A program made the position numbers and the translations under genes. Shown piece after piece: positions 20,770 to 33,100 of a stretch of 64,000 nucleotides of DNA. Origin of the DNA: Ichthyophis bannanicus. Lineage: Eukaryota; Chordata; Amphibia; Gymnophiona; Ichthyophiidae. The notes under the pieces were generated by a model, which saw only the letters and a list, made by a program, of their open reading frames with translations, was not told the DNA's origin and did no database searches. Within the stretch, counting starts at the first letter, position 1; each line of letters starts with the position of its first letter. The stretch lies in contig CM066031.1 in the NCBI GenBank assembly GCA_033557465.1, positions 1,445,603,659-1,445,667,658 of the forward strand, given 5' to 3'.

Positions 20770-23110
20770 CTCCCTAGCTGTAGATGCCAGGGGGAGATCC
20801 CATAAAATGCGTGTCCCTGGGACAGGACTGCACTTCCCACACATGGATCTCTGGCATCCCATGAGGGATGGTGGGTAGGAGTTGAAAAGAGAGGAGCTGT
20901 AGGAAAAACAGCTAACCTAAGGACTACAGGAGAGGAGTCCTTGGTATGTATGATAATTACCAATAAAAATATTGAATGAGCAATCACAATATGGACCTTA
21001 CCTACTGGATTGCAGGAAATAGAGAGGCTGATGGAGTCTACTGGAGGTTCAGTAGAGGAATCCTCAAGGTGACCTCACGGCAGTGAAGGTGAAGGTCCAA
21101 ATCTGGAATTGGCAGGTGACCCAGGGGTCAACTGGGGTAGTATAAAAACAGCAGGTCTTCAATGGAAAGCTTTATGGGAAAAAGCTGAAAACTCTTTTAG
21201 CTACAGAGTCATTAACATTTAGGAGTAAAAGAGGAAGACTGACCAATTTTGACAACTAGCCCAGTCCTGGAGGGAAGAAGGGGTATGGGAATAAGCCCGT
21301 ATTCCCAAGGAGGACACATGTGTGAAGGGCTGAAACCTCAGAACTACTGAAGATCTACGCTGTCTTTCCTAGCTGGTGAGAGATAGGAAAGATATTGAAG
21401 CATGGTGCTTCAGGGATAGCGAGACCTAGAGTAAAGTGGAAGCTGTCAGTACCACAGTAGTGGTTGTGTGCATAATACCCCCGACATACTGAGGGACAGT
21501 ATGAACATATGCAAGCCCAATGTCTGGAACCTCTAGGAAGGTAAAAACCTTTATAGTATAGACAGTTTGGGAGATAAGTATGTAAATACATATCTACTTA
21601 TAAGGGAGCATCTCGACAGATACACATATATATATATAGGGATATATTATATATATATATATATATAGGGGCATAACATATGCACACACAGCTTACAGAC
21701 CTATGTATCTATAGAAGTATATAGAGATATATACATACATGAATATGTATGTCTGAAGATACATGTCTGCAACTAAGCAGATAGAGATATGCCCATAAGA
21801 ACATTCACATGAGAGATGTGAAGGAGAAAGATTGATCTAATAACAAGAAGGTAGAACCTACTTGAGAAGATATATAGAGAATCTATTCCTCCGGGCTAAG
21901 ATGGTGCAGGAATGCTATCCAGTGAAATAACCAGGATGGTTGCGTGAAAAAACAGAGGATAATATCAGTCTGTAAACAGCAAGTCCTGAGTCTTGTAGAA
22001 CTCTGACATGGTAAATGGACAGAAAACGCATAGGAGGAGATACCAGGATGACCCACTGGAGGGACACAAGGGGTATCATGCGTTACTAGTAGAATATGTG
22101 CTGTCCATAAAGGAGTAGGATACCATGAGGACAAGCTGCAAGGAAAAAAGAGCATATTCCTGCAGGATTTAAAAACTCTTTGGAGATTCACGCAGAAAAG
22201 ACTTATATCCTGTATTATAACAGGAGATAACAGGGTGTGCAGAACCCTCACAGTCATGGAAAATGACTGATAAGCCTTTCCCACCATATAGAATAGTCAT
22301 CAGAGACAAAACCCCATGCTCTCTAGCAAGGGCCCATAGTAGAAAGCTTCTCTGAAGATTGCAGAGAGCATTATGCAGGAGAATTAGGAAATAAAACCGG
22401 CTGTAGGTCAACTCTGCTGCCAAATCCAAGAAAGTGGAGATGGCAAGAAAAGAAGATAGTGCGATAAGCCTGAAGTGATTAGGATTATCCAAGATAGATG
22501 AAAGCACTATCTTGGAATCACTACTAAGGCCAGACAGAAAGTAGTGGAAGACAGACTGGAAACTTGTGGAAAAGTACCAGTAGTCCAATCACTGGAACTC
22601 CTGCATGGGCAGCTGCTGAATGAGACAGCAGAGAGAATCTTCCTGTGTAAAACAGAGAGAACAGACAAAAGGAGAGGAGAAATTCCTGTCCCTGTCTGAT
22701 GAACTGCCCAGAGAAAAGAAGGGAATTTATTCAAGGGAAAAAACTCTACACTGGAATGAAAGGCTAGAGAAGCCCTGCAGTGATATGGTACCACTCATTC
22801 AGGGGGAACCCTGGATGAGAGGGTAGAGAAACAGGAGCTGAAGGGTGACTTGCCATATGGTAAGTCTGCGGAAGGAAAAAAAATTCATGTTGGGACAGAA
22901 AAACTATCATGGGATAGTTGTTAACTTCTCTTCTTGGTAGGAAGAAGAGGAGAAACCTGTGACCCATAGACATGAATATCCTGACAGCTCAGCATATCTA
23001 GAAGGAAAAGGATGTCCTGAAGAAAGGAATCCATGTGTAGAGTTTTGAAGGAAAAAACAGTGAAAAAACTTCTGCTAAGAAGAAGTTAACTGTAGGTTGT
23101 AACCTTCAGG
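20770..23110. other. non-coding body of DIRS-D
   Basis: About 2.3 kb without a recognisable gene on either strand. The YLDD box, the RNase H blocks and the recombinase H-x-x-R block found in copies A and B are absent. It is purine-rich on the plus strand and contains an AT dinucleotide microsatellite (21625-21675). Several 60-140-codon open frames on both strands match none of the DIRS proteins. It may be replacement sequence acquired by the element, or enzyme genes decayed beyond recognition. Confidence 0.5.
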
Positions 23111-23113
23111 AAC

Positions 23114-25105
23114 CTATGGTTGCTGGGTTTGTTCAGCCTGGCTAGAGTTTGGATTCTTCAGACCAGGGCGAGGTTTCCCCTGCTTGGGAACATCTGTATA
23201 ATGGGCAGGAGAAGAGTGAAACCTTCTTTTCCTAGGGAAAGAAGGTTTGGTAGGGCATTTCCTACCTACTGGGGAAGGAGAAGGCTTAGGATAGCCCCCA
23301 GAAACAGGGAAGTCAGTGGAGCAATGAACAACCTGACGTAAAGACTCCCTATTGAAGAGATTTTCTCCAGTACAAGGAGTATTACCCAGTCTTTGTTGTG
23401 CCCATCTGTTCAAGTCTGAAGCCTGGAGCCAGGCTCTACGTCGTGCTCCTATGGCTATAGCAGAGGTTCTGCTAACAGACTCAAAAGAGTCTAGAGAAGC
23501 ACGAGAAAGAAACTAAGAGATATTTTGGCTATGACTAAGAAGTAAGGAATAGTCTGAAGCCTTGGGCTCTGATAGAAAAGGAGTCAAAAAAGATAATTTT
23601 TTTGTGACCTCCTGGAGAGATAGACTCATATAAAAAATATAAGAGATAATCCTTGTTGCCAGCATAGATGTTTGGAAGGTTTGACGTCCAAAGGCATCAA
23701 GTGTTCTAGATTCACGACCTGGCGGATAAGAAGAATGCTTCTTCTTGCTTTTTACCTTCCTCATTGCTGATTCCACTACAATGGAATGATGGGGAAGTTG
23801 AGTCTTTTGAAACCCTGGAGAGGGGGGCACCTGATACAGATCATCAGTTGCTGTAGAAGGTGAGGAAACCCTTAAAGGTGTTTCCAGAAGAAGATCCTGC
23901 AAAGAATGATGTAAAGGAAGCATTATATTTTCCTTTTCCGCAGGAGAGCCTTGAGTAGGATCACAGCCAGGGATAGGAATAGCAAGGAATGTTGCCATGT
24001 CAAGGAGAAATTTCTGAAAAGAAGGATCTCCAATGGGAACCATCCCTGGATAGGCTAAAGTTGAAGCAGTAGCCTGGGCACCGGAGGATGTACTGATCCG
24101 GTGCAGAAAAAGAGCCCCATTAGATGGATACTGGTACTGGCAGTTACGACTTGGGACAGTCAGTACTGCATCGTCCATGCCAGGTATCGACTCAAAACTA
24201 GGTATAGAAAGGAGCGATCCTGGTGAAAAAGGCATGGAAGTAGTTGGTTCTGATGCAGGAACCGGCATCGATACTGATACAGGTAGCGGTGCCGGAATCG
24301 GAGGCGATAACGCCATCGAAGCAGTCATCGAAGGCTGCTCAAGCGGTACCGAGGCAACCATAAACCCTTGGTGAGTATCCTCGGTACTGCGCATCCGGAA
24401 TCGATAAGCGTCGATTCCGAGACGCGTCGGTACCCAGTCTTCTAGACTAGATATCGATTCCATACTCGGCATCGAAGGGAGCGAGTCTATCGATGCATGT
24501 CTAGAGGGTACCGACCTCGGTGGTTGTATCGGCGATGCTACCGATACTGGAAAGTCAATCTGGGACGTATCGATCGGTCCCGAAGGTACCGAGGACGCCA
24601 GATGACGATCCCTGGCGAAGAGTGAATCACTCAACACCAGTGCCGATGCCGGGGTATCGGTACCGCTCGAAGCGGATGCCACCACCGAGCATGGCTCAGG
24701 TATGTTCTGTGAGGGGTGAGCCCCAGGAACAACACGAAACCCCTGAAAGGCTTTAGAGACCGAAGACTCCTGCCGGGGTTTTGAAGCCAATAGGGTCTTG
24801 AGGGCAAGGCCGGAGCCGTCATCATGCTTGGCATGAGACCTACCACTCAAGTATTGGCTAGTCTTAACAGACTGTTTTTGGGTTACCTGATCCTGTAGAG
24901 AAGAATTGGTCGGTGCCCTGACACTGGAAGAGAACTCATTATCGAGGGAAACTCGAAATGGAAAATCTCTTCTCATAAAATTGTAGCCTAATGGCTCCGG
25001 AGGAAAAGGGTCAGGACCCAAACAGGTTAGACATCAGTTATTGGAGTCTAAAAAGAAAACTGTATTTCCACAGTTAAGGCACTTCTTAGGAGAAGAAGGC
25101 TCCAT
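23114..25105 (-). pseudogene. DIRS-D gag-like gene, lightly broken
   Basis: The start at 25105 (MEPSSPKKCLNCG) gives the same CxxC...CxxC head as copies A and B (CLNC, then CLTC after an in-frame TGA at 25034-25036). The next about 500 codons are open to 23513: a long Ser/Pro/Thr-rich middle with repeated SIPS/SMPS-type words, then the conserved HSIVVESAMRKVKSKKKHSS and GRESRTLDAFGRQTFQTSML blocks. A further frame (23413-23114) matches the Gag C-terminal part (CTGENLFNRESLR against CRGENLFGKPM in copy A). The breaks are one stop and about one frameshift, less damage than in A-C, although the enzyme genes are gone. Confidence 0.7.
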
Positions 25106-25485
25106 GATGGAGAGGCCTTACAGGCCCAAAAATTTAAGACAGAAACTGAGGGAAAACTCTCCCTGAGTTTGAGAAAAAAGAAAGAAAAAAAAAACCCACC
25201 GGCGGTACCGGTGGAGGCGGGGAAAACAGCCGTGACCACAAGAAAAAAAAAAATTAAAGAATTAAAGAAAAACTTTTCTGCGGTGACAGGAGGACGTCCT
25301 GCCGGCTCCGCGGAAAAACAAAAACTGAGGAGAGACAGTTGGAAAGGTGGGAAGGCAACACGCAGGCACTGAGGGATGCTCCCAAAAGCTTTCTGATTGG
25401 ACGCTGGGGAGCGTTCCCGCGCAGGCTCCGTCGGTACCGACGTACCCATATGTGAAGACTCATTCCTGCTTGTTCCTGGAGATAA

Positions 25486-26309
25486 CATAATCAACCCCAA
25501 ACCCAACCCAACCGGACCTCCCAACCCCTCTACAACCCAAATGCTGCCCCACCGCCGCTGTCTCACCACTCCCTCATCTTAACAAGGAACACTGGGAAAG
25601 AGGAAGATTTTTAAGCCCTTATGAAATGCCAACAGGTTGGATTCAGAACGTAATGCCACCGGGAGGGAGTTTCATAACATTGGCACAGCCATAGAGAACA
25701 TGCAAGCACGCCACTGTTGCATCTGTATCTGACCTGGACCTGGAACTTCTAGCAGCCAAGTCCCAGAGAACAAAGTCCAACTGAGTACATACCACTGCAT
25801 CAGATCTTGAAGGTATCAAGGGCCCAGGCCTTGCAGGACCTTAAAGGCCAGCACCAAAAGTTTGAAAGTGCATCTCTGCTTTACCAGCAGCCAGTGTAAC
25901 TGGTTTAACAATCCCAAAACTGAGTCTTGCCTACCAAGACCAAAAATAACCCAGGCTGCCGAATTTTGGACTACCTGTAACTTTCAAAATAAATATTCAG
26001 GTAACCCCACATATAACTAGTTGCAATAGTCAAGGTGAGAAAGCACTATGTGCTTGGACAACCAGGCACAGTGCATCTGGTTCCAAGTATGACCGGAGAT
26101 GACGGATCATATGCAAGTGCCCAAACCCCGCCTATATCACTTTCAAAACTTGAAATCCCAGATCCTCATCTAAAACAATCCCCAAGTCACTTAAACAAAT
26201 GTCAAATGATCTGTACAGGAAGAGTAAACAAATGGGGAATGATCTATGAAAACGTGAGGGATGATCAAGAGCTTGGAAACTAAGAATTAATGGAAAAGAG
26301 AGTAGAGCT
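25486..26309. repeat. degraded LINE-like 3' region, no gene
   Basis: No coding region. Phrases such as GGAGTTTCATAACATTGG, CTTGCAGGACCTTAAAGGCC and GCAGCCAGTGTAACTGG resemble the non-coding or 3' part of L2-like elements: an equivalent order (a failed-closure phrase, then 'report' phrases, then 'AGCCAATGAAG') can be seen in antisense in 48600-48910. It is old and diverged. The family assignment is tentative. Confidence 0.35.
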
Positions 26310-26538
26310 ATGCAATTGAGGTGTATGTGTGTGTTGTTGAGTCAATGTTGACTCTTGGTGACCCAGCAGCCCCTGGGCTTTCTTGGTAAGGTGTCGCCAG
26401 AAGAAATATATTGCCAGACCATTCTTCCAAGGCAATTGATGGTAAAGGTGACTTTCACAAGGTCAAAAGGAGTGCCAGTGAGAATCAAACCCTGATCACC
26501 AGGCTGTTGCTCTAACCATTAGGCTACTCCTCCACTCC
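26310..26538 (-). repeat. tRNA-derived SINE
   Basis: On the minus strand the 5' end reads like a tRNA gene: TAGCCTAATGGTTAGAGCAA fits a pol III A box, and 36 or so bases later GGTTTGATTCT fits a B box. The body continues to a region with GTCACCAAGAGTCAACATTG and ends in a TG/CA-rich tail near 26310-26335. Promoter-like boxes in the right order and spacing followed by a non-tRNA body define a SINE and not a tRNA gene. The substitutions in the boxes suggest an old copy. Confidence 0.6.
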
Positions 26539-26908
26539 ATTTGAGGAACAGAAATCTAAAAGATTAGCACATCGTGGCATTGAGGCATTGCTAGGTACCA
26601 AACATGTGAGAGATGTCATGCAAGACAGTGACAATAAAAAGTGAAATGCTAGGAGCACAGGAAAGATCATAAAGTATAGTTACTCACCTGTAGCAGGTGC
26701 TCTCCAGAAACAGCAGGAATCAGACCTCACATATGGGTGATGTCACTGATGAAGCCCGCACCGGAATGCTCCCCAACTTCCAAAGGAAGCTTTTGGGAGG
26801 TCAACCACACATGCATGCCCATCTTCCAGCCCAAAGGAGCCATCATACCTCAGTATGATGACAGAGCTTAAGGAAGCCAAAAATACTCCATGGGAAGGAG
26901 GGAAGGTA

Positions 26909-27005
26909 GTGAAGACTGATTCCTGCTGTTCCTGGAGAACACCTACTACAGGTGAGTAACTACACTTTCTCCGGGATCAAGCAGGAAGTCAGTCCTCATA
27001 TATGG
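26909..27005. repeat. DIRS-C internal complementary region
   Basis: TGATTCCTGCTGTTCCTGGA and TACAGGTGAGTAACTACAC (left-end complement) followed by ATCAAGCAGGAAGTCAGTCC (right-end complement). More substitutions are present than in copies A or D. Confidence 0.8.
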
Positions 27006-27299
27006 AACTCCCCAGCTACAGGCAAACGAAAACCTGTAAATAGCCTAATGGGGCAACCAGAAAAAAGAACTAAGAACAACAGCATGAGCAATCGCTGAAA
27101 GGTTTTGAGAGTCAGCGTCCAGCATGGACATCAACAGCAGGTCGACTTTATGGCAGCCTGATGGACAAAAGGGCCAGTGGGAAGAATCTGCCTTAATTCC
27201 CAAACAGATGCCGGAGTATGGCCAAAGTTGCTGTCACATCAGGAATCTCCATACAGACAGTAATGGGCTGTGAAGGTGTGGATGGAAGGCCACATAGCA

Positions 27300-28200
27300 G
27301 CCCTACAGATCTCCACCATAGAGATAGAATGCAAGTTGGCTACTGAAGTAGCCATAGCTCTGATGTTGTGAGCCATGACACGGTGATCCAAACTCAGACC
27401 AGCTTGAGCATAAGCAAAGGAAATTCAGTCCACAACCCAAAGTGAAAGGATACACTTCAAGACTGCCACATCCAGCCTATTGGGGTCAAAAGAGACAAAG
27501 GAAGGTTGGCGGTGAGCTTTCGTACATTCGAGTAGAACTCCAGTGCTCTATTACAGTCCAATGTGTGTAGAGCGGCCTTAGCCTTGTTGGCGTGAGGTCT
27601 GAGAAAAAAAGGTGGGCAGTACCACATACTGATTAAGGTGAAAGGCAGAAACTACCTTAGGAGAAACTTAGGGTGAGTGCAGAGGACCACTCATTATGAT
27701 GAATCCTCGTGTATGGAGGATGTGCCACTAGCGCCTGGAGTTCACTAACTCTGCGTGCAGAGGTGACCACTACTAAGAAAATGACCTTCCATGTGAGATA
27801 TTTGAGCGGACAAGAGCTGTGTGGCTCAAAAGAGGCAGAAATCAGCTGCCCTCGCACCACATTGAGGCCCCACGCTACAGGCAGGGGCTTAATCAGGGGC
27901 CAAGAGAGCAAGAGGTTTCTCATAAAGTGACTTACCAGGATATGCGCAAAAATGGGTTTATTATCCACCCCATGATGGTAGGCCACGACTGAGCTAAGAT
28001 GTACTCTCACAGAGTTTGATTTGAGGCCCAGGTTGGACAGGAGGAGTAGGTAAGCGAGCAAAGACACCACTGAACAAGAAAAGGAGTTCAGCACCTTGTC
28101 TGCGCATCACAAAGAGCATCTGTGCCATTTAAAAGCATAGGAACACCTTGTAGAGTCCATGCGAGAAGCTAGAAGGATGTTCTCTACATTAGCTGGTAGA
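27300..28200 (-). pseudogene. DIRS-C tyrosine recombinase remnant
   Basis: The 28094-27657 frame (145 codons) has LLLSNLGLKSNSVRVHLSSV and VTSARRVSELQALV, the second covering the first catalytic arginine. Downstream (27300-27540) the minus strand keeps traces of the H-x-x-R block, here reading like HRVMAHNIRAMATSVANLH in broken frames. It is heavily decayed. Confidence 0.7.
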
Positions 28201-28264
28201 TGGAGCACTGTGAGAGCTAGGGAACAGACATTGGGGTGAAGAAGAGATCCCTTGTCTTGGGATA

Positions 28265-29452
28265 TCAGATCCAGATGGGAACCGAGCCAGATTGATGGCC
28301 TCTGAGACAGATGGAGGTGAAGAGGGAACCAGGGTTGTCTGGGGCAATGAGGATCATGGCAACCTTATCCTCTTGGAGCTTGAGGAAGATCCTGGCCACC
28401 CGAGGAGTTGGTGGATAGGCATAAAGCAGTCCCTCACTCCAATCCAGCAGAACAGTATCCAAAGCCATCCGACTGCTGCATGGAACCCTGGAGCAAAACT
28501 GCAGCACCTGGGCATTGTTTGGTGATGCAAAGAGGTCTATGCTTGGGATGCCCCCACAATCGAAAGATGTGGCTGATAACTTGACTATTGAGGGTTCACT
28601 CGTGTGGCTGGAGGTTTCAGCTTATTCGATCTGCCAAAACACTGAGCTCCCCCAGCAGATACACCACTCAGAGAAGCAGGCAGTGCGAAATGGCAAACTT
28701 CCAGAGATACACTGTCTCCCAGCAAAGATACAAGCCCATGCCCCCTTGCTTGTTGATATAGAACACGGCTACTTGGTTGTCGGTATGGATGAGGAAAATC
28801 TGGCTGGCAAACAAAGCTCTGGGAAATTGACATGGTGGAGGCTTTCCCCAGCCATCCAGAGGCCCTGCATTCAGAGACCATCGAGATGGGCTCCCCAGCC
28901 TATCTTGGAGTCATCCATATTCAGAACCTGTTGATGTTGATGCAGAAGGGCCTGGAAGAGAAGTCCCTAGCACAGATTTTGTGGTTATAGCCACCAAGAG
29001 AGAGAATGCTTGAGTGACTGACTAACAATCACCTTGTCCAGGAAGCAACCCGCAACTTGATGCCACTGTGTATAGAAAGTTCATTGCACTTTCCTCATCT
29101 GTAGATGGGCAAGCTGAGTGACATGAACCATGGAGGCTATGTGGCCAAGAATGCACAGCATTCCCTTGGGTATGTGAATGGCAGCTCCGCAATTCCCTGG
29201 CTAGGTGGACAAGCATAGGGCAATAGTAGTATCTAGGAGGGCCCCAATGAACTCAAGGCACTGAGTGGGCTGCAGATGAGACTTTGGGTAGTTGATGACA
29301 AAGCTCAGATACTCGAGCATCTGAATGGTGTTTCCTTGTGGAGCACTAGACCTTGTCCGGCATTCGACCCCTGATCAACCAGTCGTCCAGGTAGGGGAAG
29401 ATGAAAATTCACAGTGTCCAAAGGAATGCAGCAACCACTGCCAGACACTTTG
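28265..29452 (-). pseudogene. DIRS-C RT-RNase H remnant, part 1
   Basis: It is collinear with 4235-5500 of copy A. FLKLQEDKVAMILIAP matches the end of the RNase H region. The RT box region is visible as CTGGTTGATCAGGGG next to the complement of the YLDDW codons (CAGTCGTCCAGGTAGGGGA at 29382-29400). Stops and frameshifts occur throughout. It is cut at 29452 by the GC-rich element and resumes at 30056. Confidence 0.65.
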
Positions 29453-30055
29453 GGCCCGATTCTGTGCCATGAATAGCGGGGATGAACATCCATCCCCACT
29501 ATTCGTGCCTTCTCTGGCTGCATCTAACTTCCCTGCCGGTTGTACGGGGAAGTTAGATGGGGGTGGGGAAGGGGCGGTTCAGGAGCGGAGTTAGTGCCGG
29601 CGGTGGGCAGTCGCCAGCCCTGGATGTACAGGGACGATTCTAATGTCAGCCCTGTACGTCCAGGGCCGGCAACTTGTGCAACCTCTCTGCACGTCTCTTT
29701 TTCGGTGGCCTGTGGCATGGATGGGGCAGGTGGACCTAAGAGCATTCCCTACAGCCTGACCCTGGCCTTAGGATGCCAGATCGGGGGTCGGGCTATGTGG
29801 AATAAGCTTTTTTTTCAGCAGCCGGCATCGTGGCTCTTCAATGGAGCCACAGTACCATGGCAACATGATGCCGGGAAGGTCCTGTATGTGCAGGCCGGGC
29901 TGAATCACAGTCCTGGCCGCACATAGAAGACTGATTACTATTCTGATCCCGCGGGGCCAGATGTGCTCTGAGGGATCAGAACCGCAATCCCCTCTGTACG
30001 TCCGTCTCAGACCGGGCGTACAGAGGGGATCTAAGTTTGGGACAGAATGAGCCTG
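29453..30055. mobile_element. GC-rich non-autonomous TIR element, copy 2
   Basis: This 603-bp insertion splits the RT sequence of DIRS-C. DIRS words read CACTTTG before it and TTTGTGAAGATC after it, so TTTG appears duplicated (29449-29452 and 30056-30059). The termini share ATTCTGT/ACAGAAT close to the ends. Inside are hairpins such as AATAGCGGGG...CCCCACTATT, CATCTAACTTCCC...GGGAAGTTAGATG and CCCTCTGTACGTCC...GGGCGTACAGAGGGG. It has no gene. It is related in reverse orientation to 133-1019. Confidence 0.6.
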
Positions 30056-30175
30056 TTTGTGAAGATCCTCGAGGAGGAAGCGAGGCCAAAGGGTAGTACT
30101 CGGTACTGATAGTGCTTTCTGCTAAGCATGAAGCGTAGATATTGCCGATGGAGAGGGTGAATGGGGATGTGAGTA
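30056..30175 (-). pseudogene. DIRS-C RT remnant, part 2
   Basis: This short stretch of RT sequence (complement of AGGCCAAAGGGTAGTACTCG, equivalent to VLPFGLTSA) lies between the GC-rich element and the CR1 LINE. It is followed at 33356 by the next part of the same gene. Confidence 0.7.
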
Positions 30176-33100
30176 AGAACATAAGAACATAAGAACATAA
30201 GATATGCCATACTGGGTCAGACCAAGGTCCATCAAGCCCAGTATTCTGTTTCCAACAGTGGCCAATCTAGGTCATACGTACCTAGCAGTTTCCCCAAGGG
30301 ACACAGGTTCCACAATGCTTGTATTGGTTCAAGCATTGATATCCTGGGTCCCTTCTTAATAATGGTTTATGGACCTTTCCTCCAGGAACTTGTCCAAACC
30401 TTTTTTAAACCCAGCTACACTAACAGCCTTTACTACATCCTCCGGTAACAAATTCCAGAGTTTGATTACACGTTGAGTGAAAAAATATTTTCTTTTATTA
30501 GTCTTAAATAGTTTACCCTGTAGCTTCATTGCATGTCCCCTAGTCTTTCTATATTCTGATAAGGTAAACAATCGATCTACGTTTACCCGTTCCACTCCGT
30601 TCATTAATTTATAGACTTCTATCATATCTCCCCTCAGCCGTCTCTTTTCCAGGTTAAAGAGCCCCAACCTTTTTAGCCTTTCTTCATAGGAGTAGCCTTC
30701 CATCCCCTTTACCATTTTGGTGGCTCTTCTCTGAACCTTTTCTAAAATCGCTATATCCTTTTTAAGATACGGCGACCAGAATTGCACACAATATTCAAGG
30801 TGCGGTCTCACCATGGAACGATATAGAGGCATTATAATATCTTTTGTTTTATTTTCCATTCCTTTCCTTATCATACCTAGCATTCTATTTGCTCTCTTGG
30901 CCGCCGCTGCACACTGGGCCGAGGGTTTTAACATGGTATCCACAAGGACGCCTAAATCTTTTTCTTGGGTGGTGGTTCCTAATGTGGAACCTTGCATCGT
31001 GTAACCATAGTTTGGGTTGTTCTTCCCTAGGTGCATAACCTTGCACTTCTCCACATTAAATTTCATCTGCCATTTTGATGCCCAGTCTTCCAATTTATCA
31101 AGATCCTCTTGCAATTTTCCACAATCCTCCTGGGTTTTAACAACTTTAAATAGTTTTGTGTCATCAGCAAATTTGATAACCTCACTCGTTATTCCACTTT
31201 CCAGGTCATTTATGAATATGTCAAAAAGCAGCGGACCCAGCACAGATCCCTGGGGTACACCACTATTCACCTTTCTCCATTGGGAAAATTGGCCATTTAG
31301 CCCTACTCTCTGCTTTCTATCTTTTAACCAGTTCCTGATCCACAGTAGTACACTGCCTCCTATCCCATGACTCTTTAGTTTTGCCAAAAGTCTCTCATGA
31401 GGGACCTTGTCAAAGGCTTTCTGAAAGTCCAGATACACAATATCAACCGACTCACCTTTGTCCACCTGTTTATTCACTCCTTCAAAAAAACATAACAGAT
31501 TAGTAAGACAAGATCTTCCTTGTCTAAAGCCATGTTGGCTGTCTCCCATTAGGTCATGACTATCTATATGCTGAGTAATTTTATTCTTTATGATGGTTTC
31601 TACCATTTTTCCCGGTACTGATGTCAGGCTCACCGGTCTGTAGTTTCCCGGATCACCCCTCGAACCCTTTTTAAAAATTGGTGTTACATTGGCGATCCTC
31701 CAATCCTCAGGTATTAGAGATGATTTTAATGATAGTTCACAGATTACTGATAGCAGGTCTGCAATCTCAAATTTCAGTTCTTTCAACACCCTTGGATGTA
31801 TACCATCCGGCCCAGGTGATTTGCTACTCTTCAGTTTATCTAATAGTTGTAGGACATCTTCCCGATGTATCGATATTTCCTTCAATTCTTCCACACCTTT
31901 AAATACCACTTCAGTCGTGGGTAACATCCCTACATCTTCCTCAGTAAAGACCGAAGCAAAGAATTCATTCAGTCTCTCCGCTATCGCCTTGTCGCCTCTT
32001 AGTGCTCCTTTAACCCCTTTATCATCTAATGGACCAACTGACTCTCTCACGGGTTTTTTGCTACGAATGTACTTGAAAAGGTCTTTATTTCGCATTTTTG
32101 CTTCCGCAGCAAGCTTCTTCTCAAATTCTCTCTTTGCCTGCCTTATCAATGCCTTGCATTTGACTTGCCAGTGCTTGTGCTGTTTCCAGGTTTCATCATT
32201 TGGCTCTTTTTTCCATTTCTTGAAAGATGCTTTTTTGGCAACAACAGCCTCTCTGACCTCAGCTTTAAACCATGCTGGCAATTTTTTGGACTTCCTTCCA
32301 CTTTTCTTAAAGCGTGGAATACAGCTGGTCTGGGCTTCCAAGATAGTATTTTTCAACAACACCCAAGCTTGATGTACGTCTTTAACCTTTGCAACTGCTC
32401 CTTTTAGTTTTTTCTTAACTGTTTTCCTCATTCTATCATAGTCTCCCTTTCGAAAGTTAAGGGGTAGTACTGTGGATTTCCTTACTATCCCTCCTCCACT
32501 AATTAAATCAAAGGCGATCATGCTATGATCACTATTGCCAAGTGGCCCCAACACCCTTATCTCTTGCACTACATCTGGTGTTCCACTAAGGACTAGGTCT
32601 AATATTGCTTCCCCTCTGGTCGGTTCATGAACCAGCTGCTCCAAGAAGCAGTCATTTATTTCATCTAGGAACTTTATCTCCCTAGCATGTCCTGTTGTGA
32701 CACTGACCCAGTCGATGCCGGGGTAATTGAAATCACCCATTATTATTACTGCACTGTAACTTTTGCTAGCTTCCTTGATTTCTTTGAGCATTTCATCATC
32801 CATTTGTTCATTCTGGCCAGGCGGACGATAGTACACCCCCACTGCCATCGCCTTCCCCTTTTTACATGGAATTTCAATCCATAGAGATTCTACAGCAAAT
32901 TTTGTTTCTTGCAAAACTTTAATCCTTTCTGACTCAATGCCCTCTCTAACATAGAGCGCAACCCTCCACCAATTTGATCAGCTCTATCATTTCGATATAG
33001 TTTGTACCCAGGTATCACAGTGTCCCACTGGTTGTCCTCCTTCCACCATGTCTCTGATATTCCAATCATATCTAACCTCTCGTTTAGTGCTATATATTCT

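Larger units (their letters stand above)
20401..25485 (-). mobile_element. DIRS-derived element, copy D (gag only)
   Basis: Termini and ICR follow the DIRS plan but belong to another subfamily: left end GCACAGTTACTTACCTGTAA, right end ...CTTGTTCCTGGAGATA. Inverted terminal blocks (GGAGCATCCCTCAG, AATCAGAAAGCTTTTGGGAG, GACGTACC/GGTACGTC) pair across 20401-20590 and 25320-25485. Only a gag-like gene (23114-25105) is recognisable. The space between the ICR and that gene (20770-23110) holds no RT, RNase H or recombinase motif. It is probably a non-autonomous derivative that used enzymes made by relatives. Confidence 0.8.

Noticed and set aside
21625..21680. Regulatory AT-rich site or origin
   Set aside because: It is a plain AT dinucleotide microsatellite inside DIRS-D with no further signal.
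26470..26540. A tRNA gene on the minus strand
   Set aside because: A and B boxes are degenerate, the cloverleaf cannot be completed and the sequence continues into a longer SINE body.
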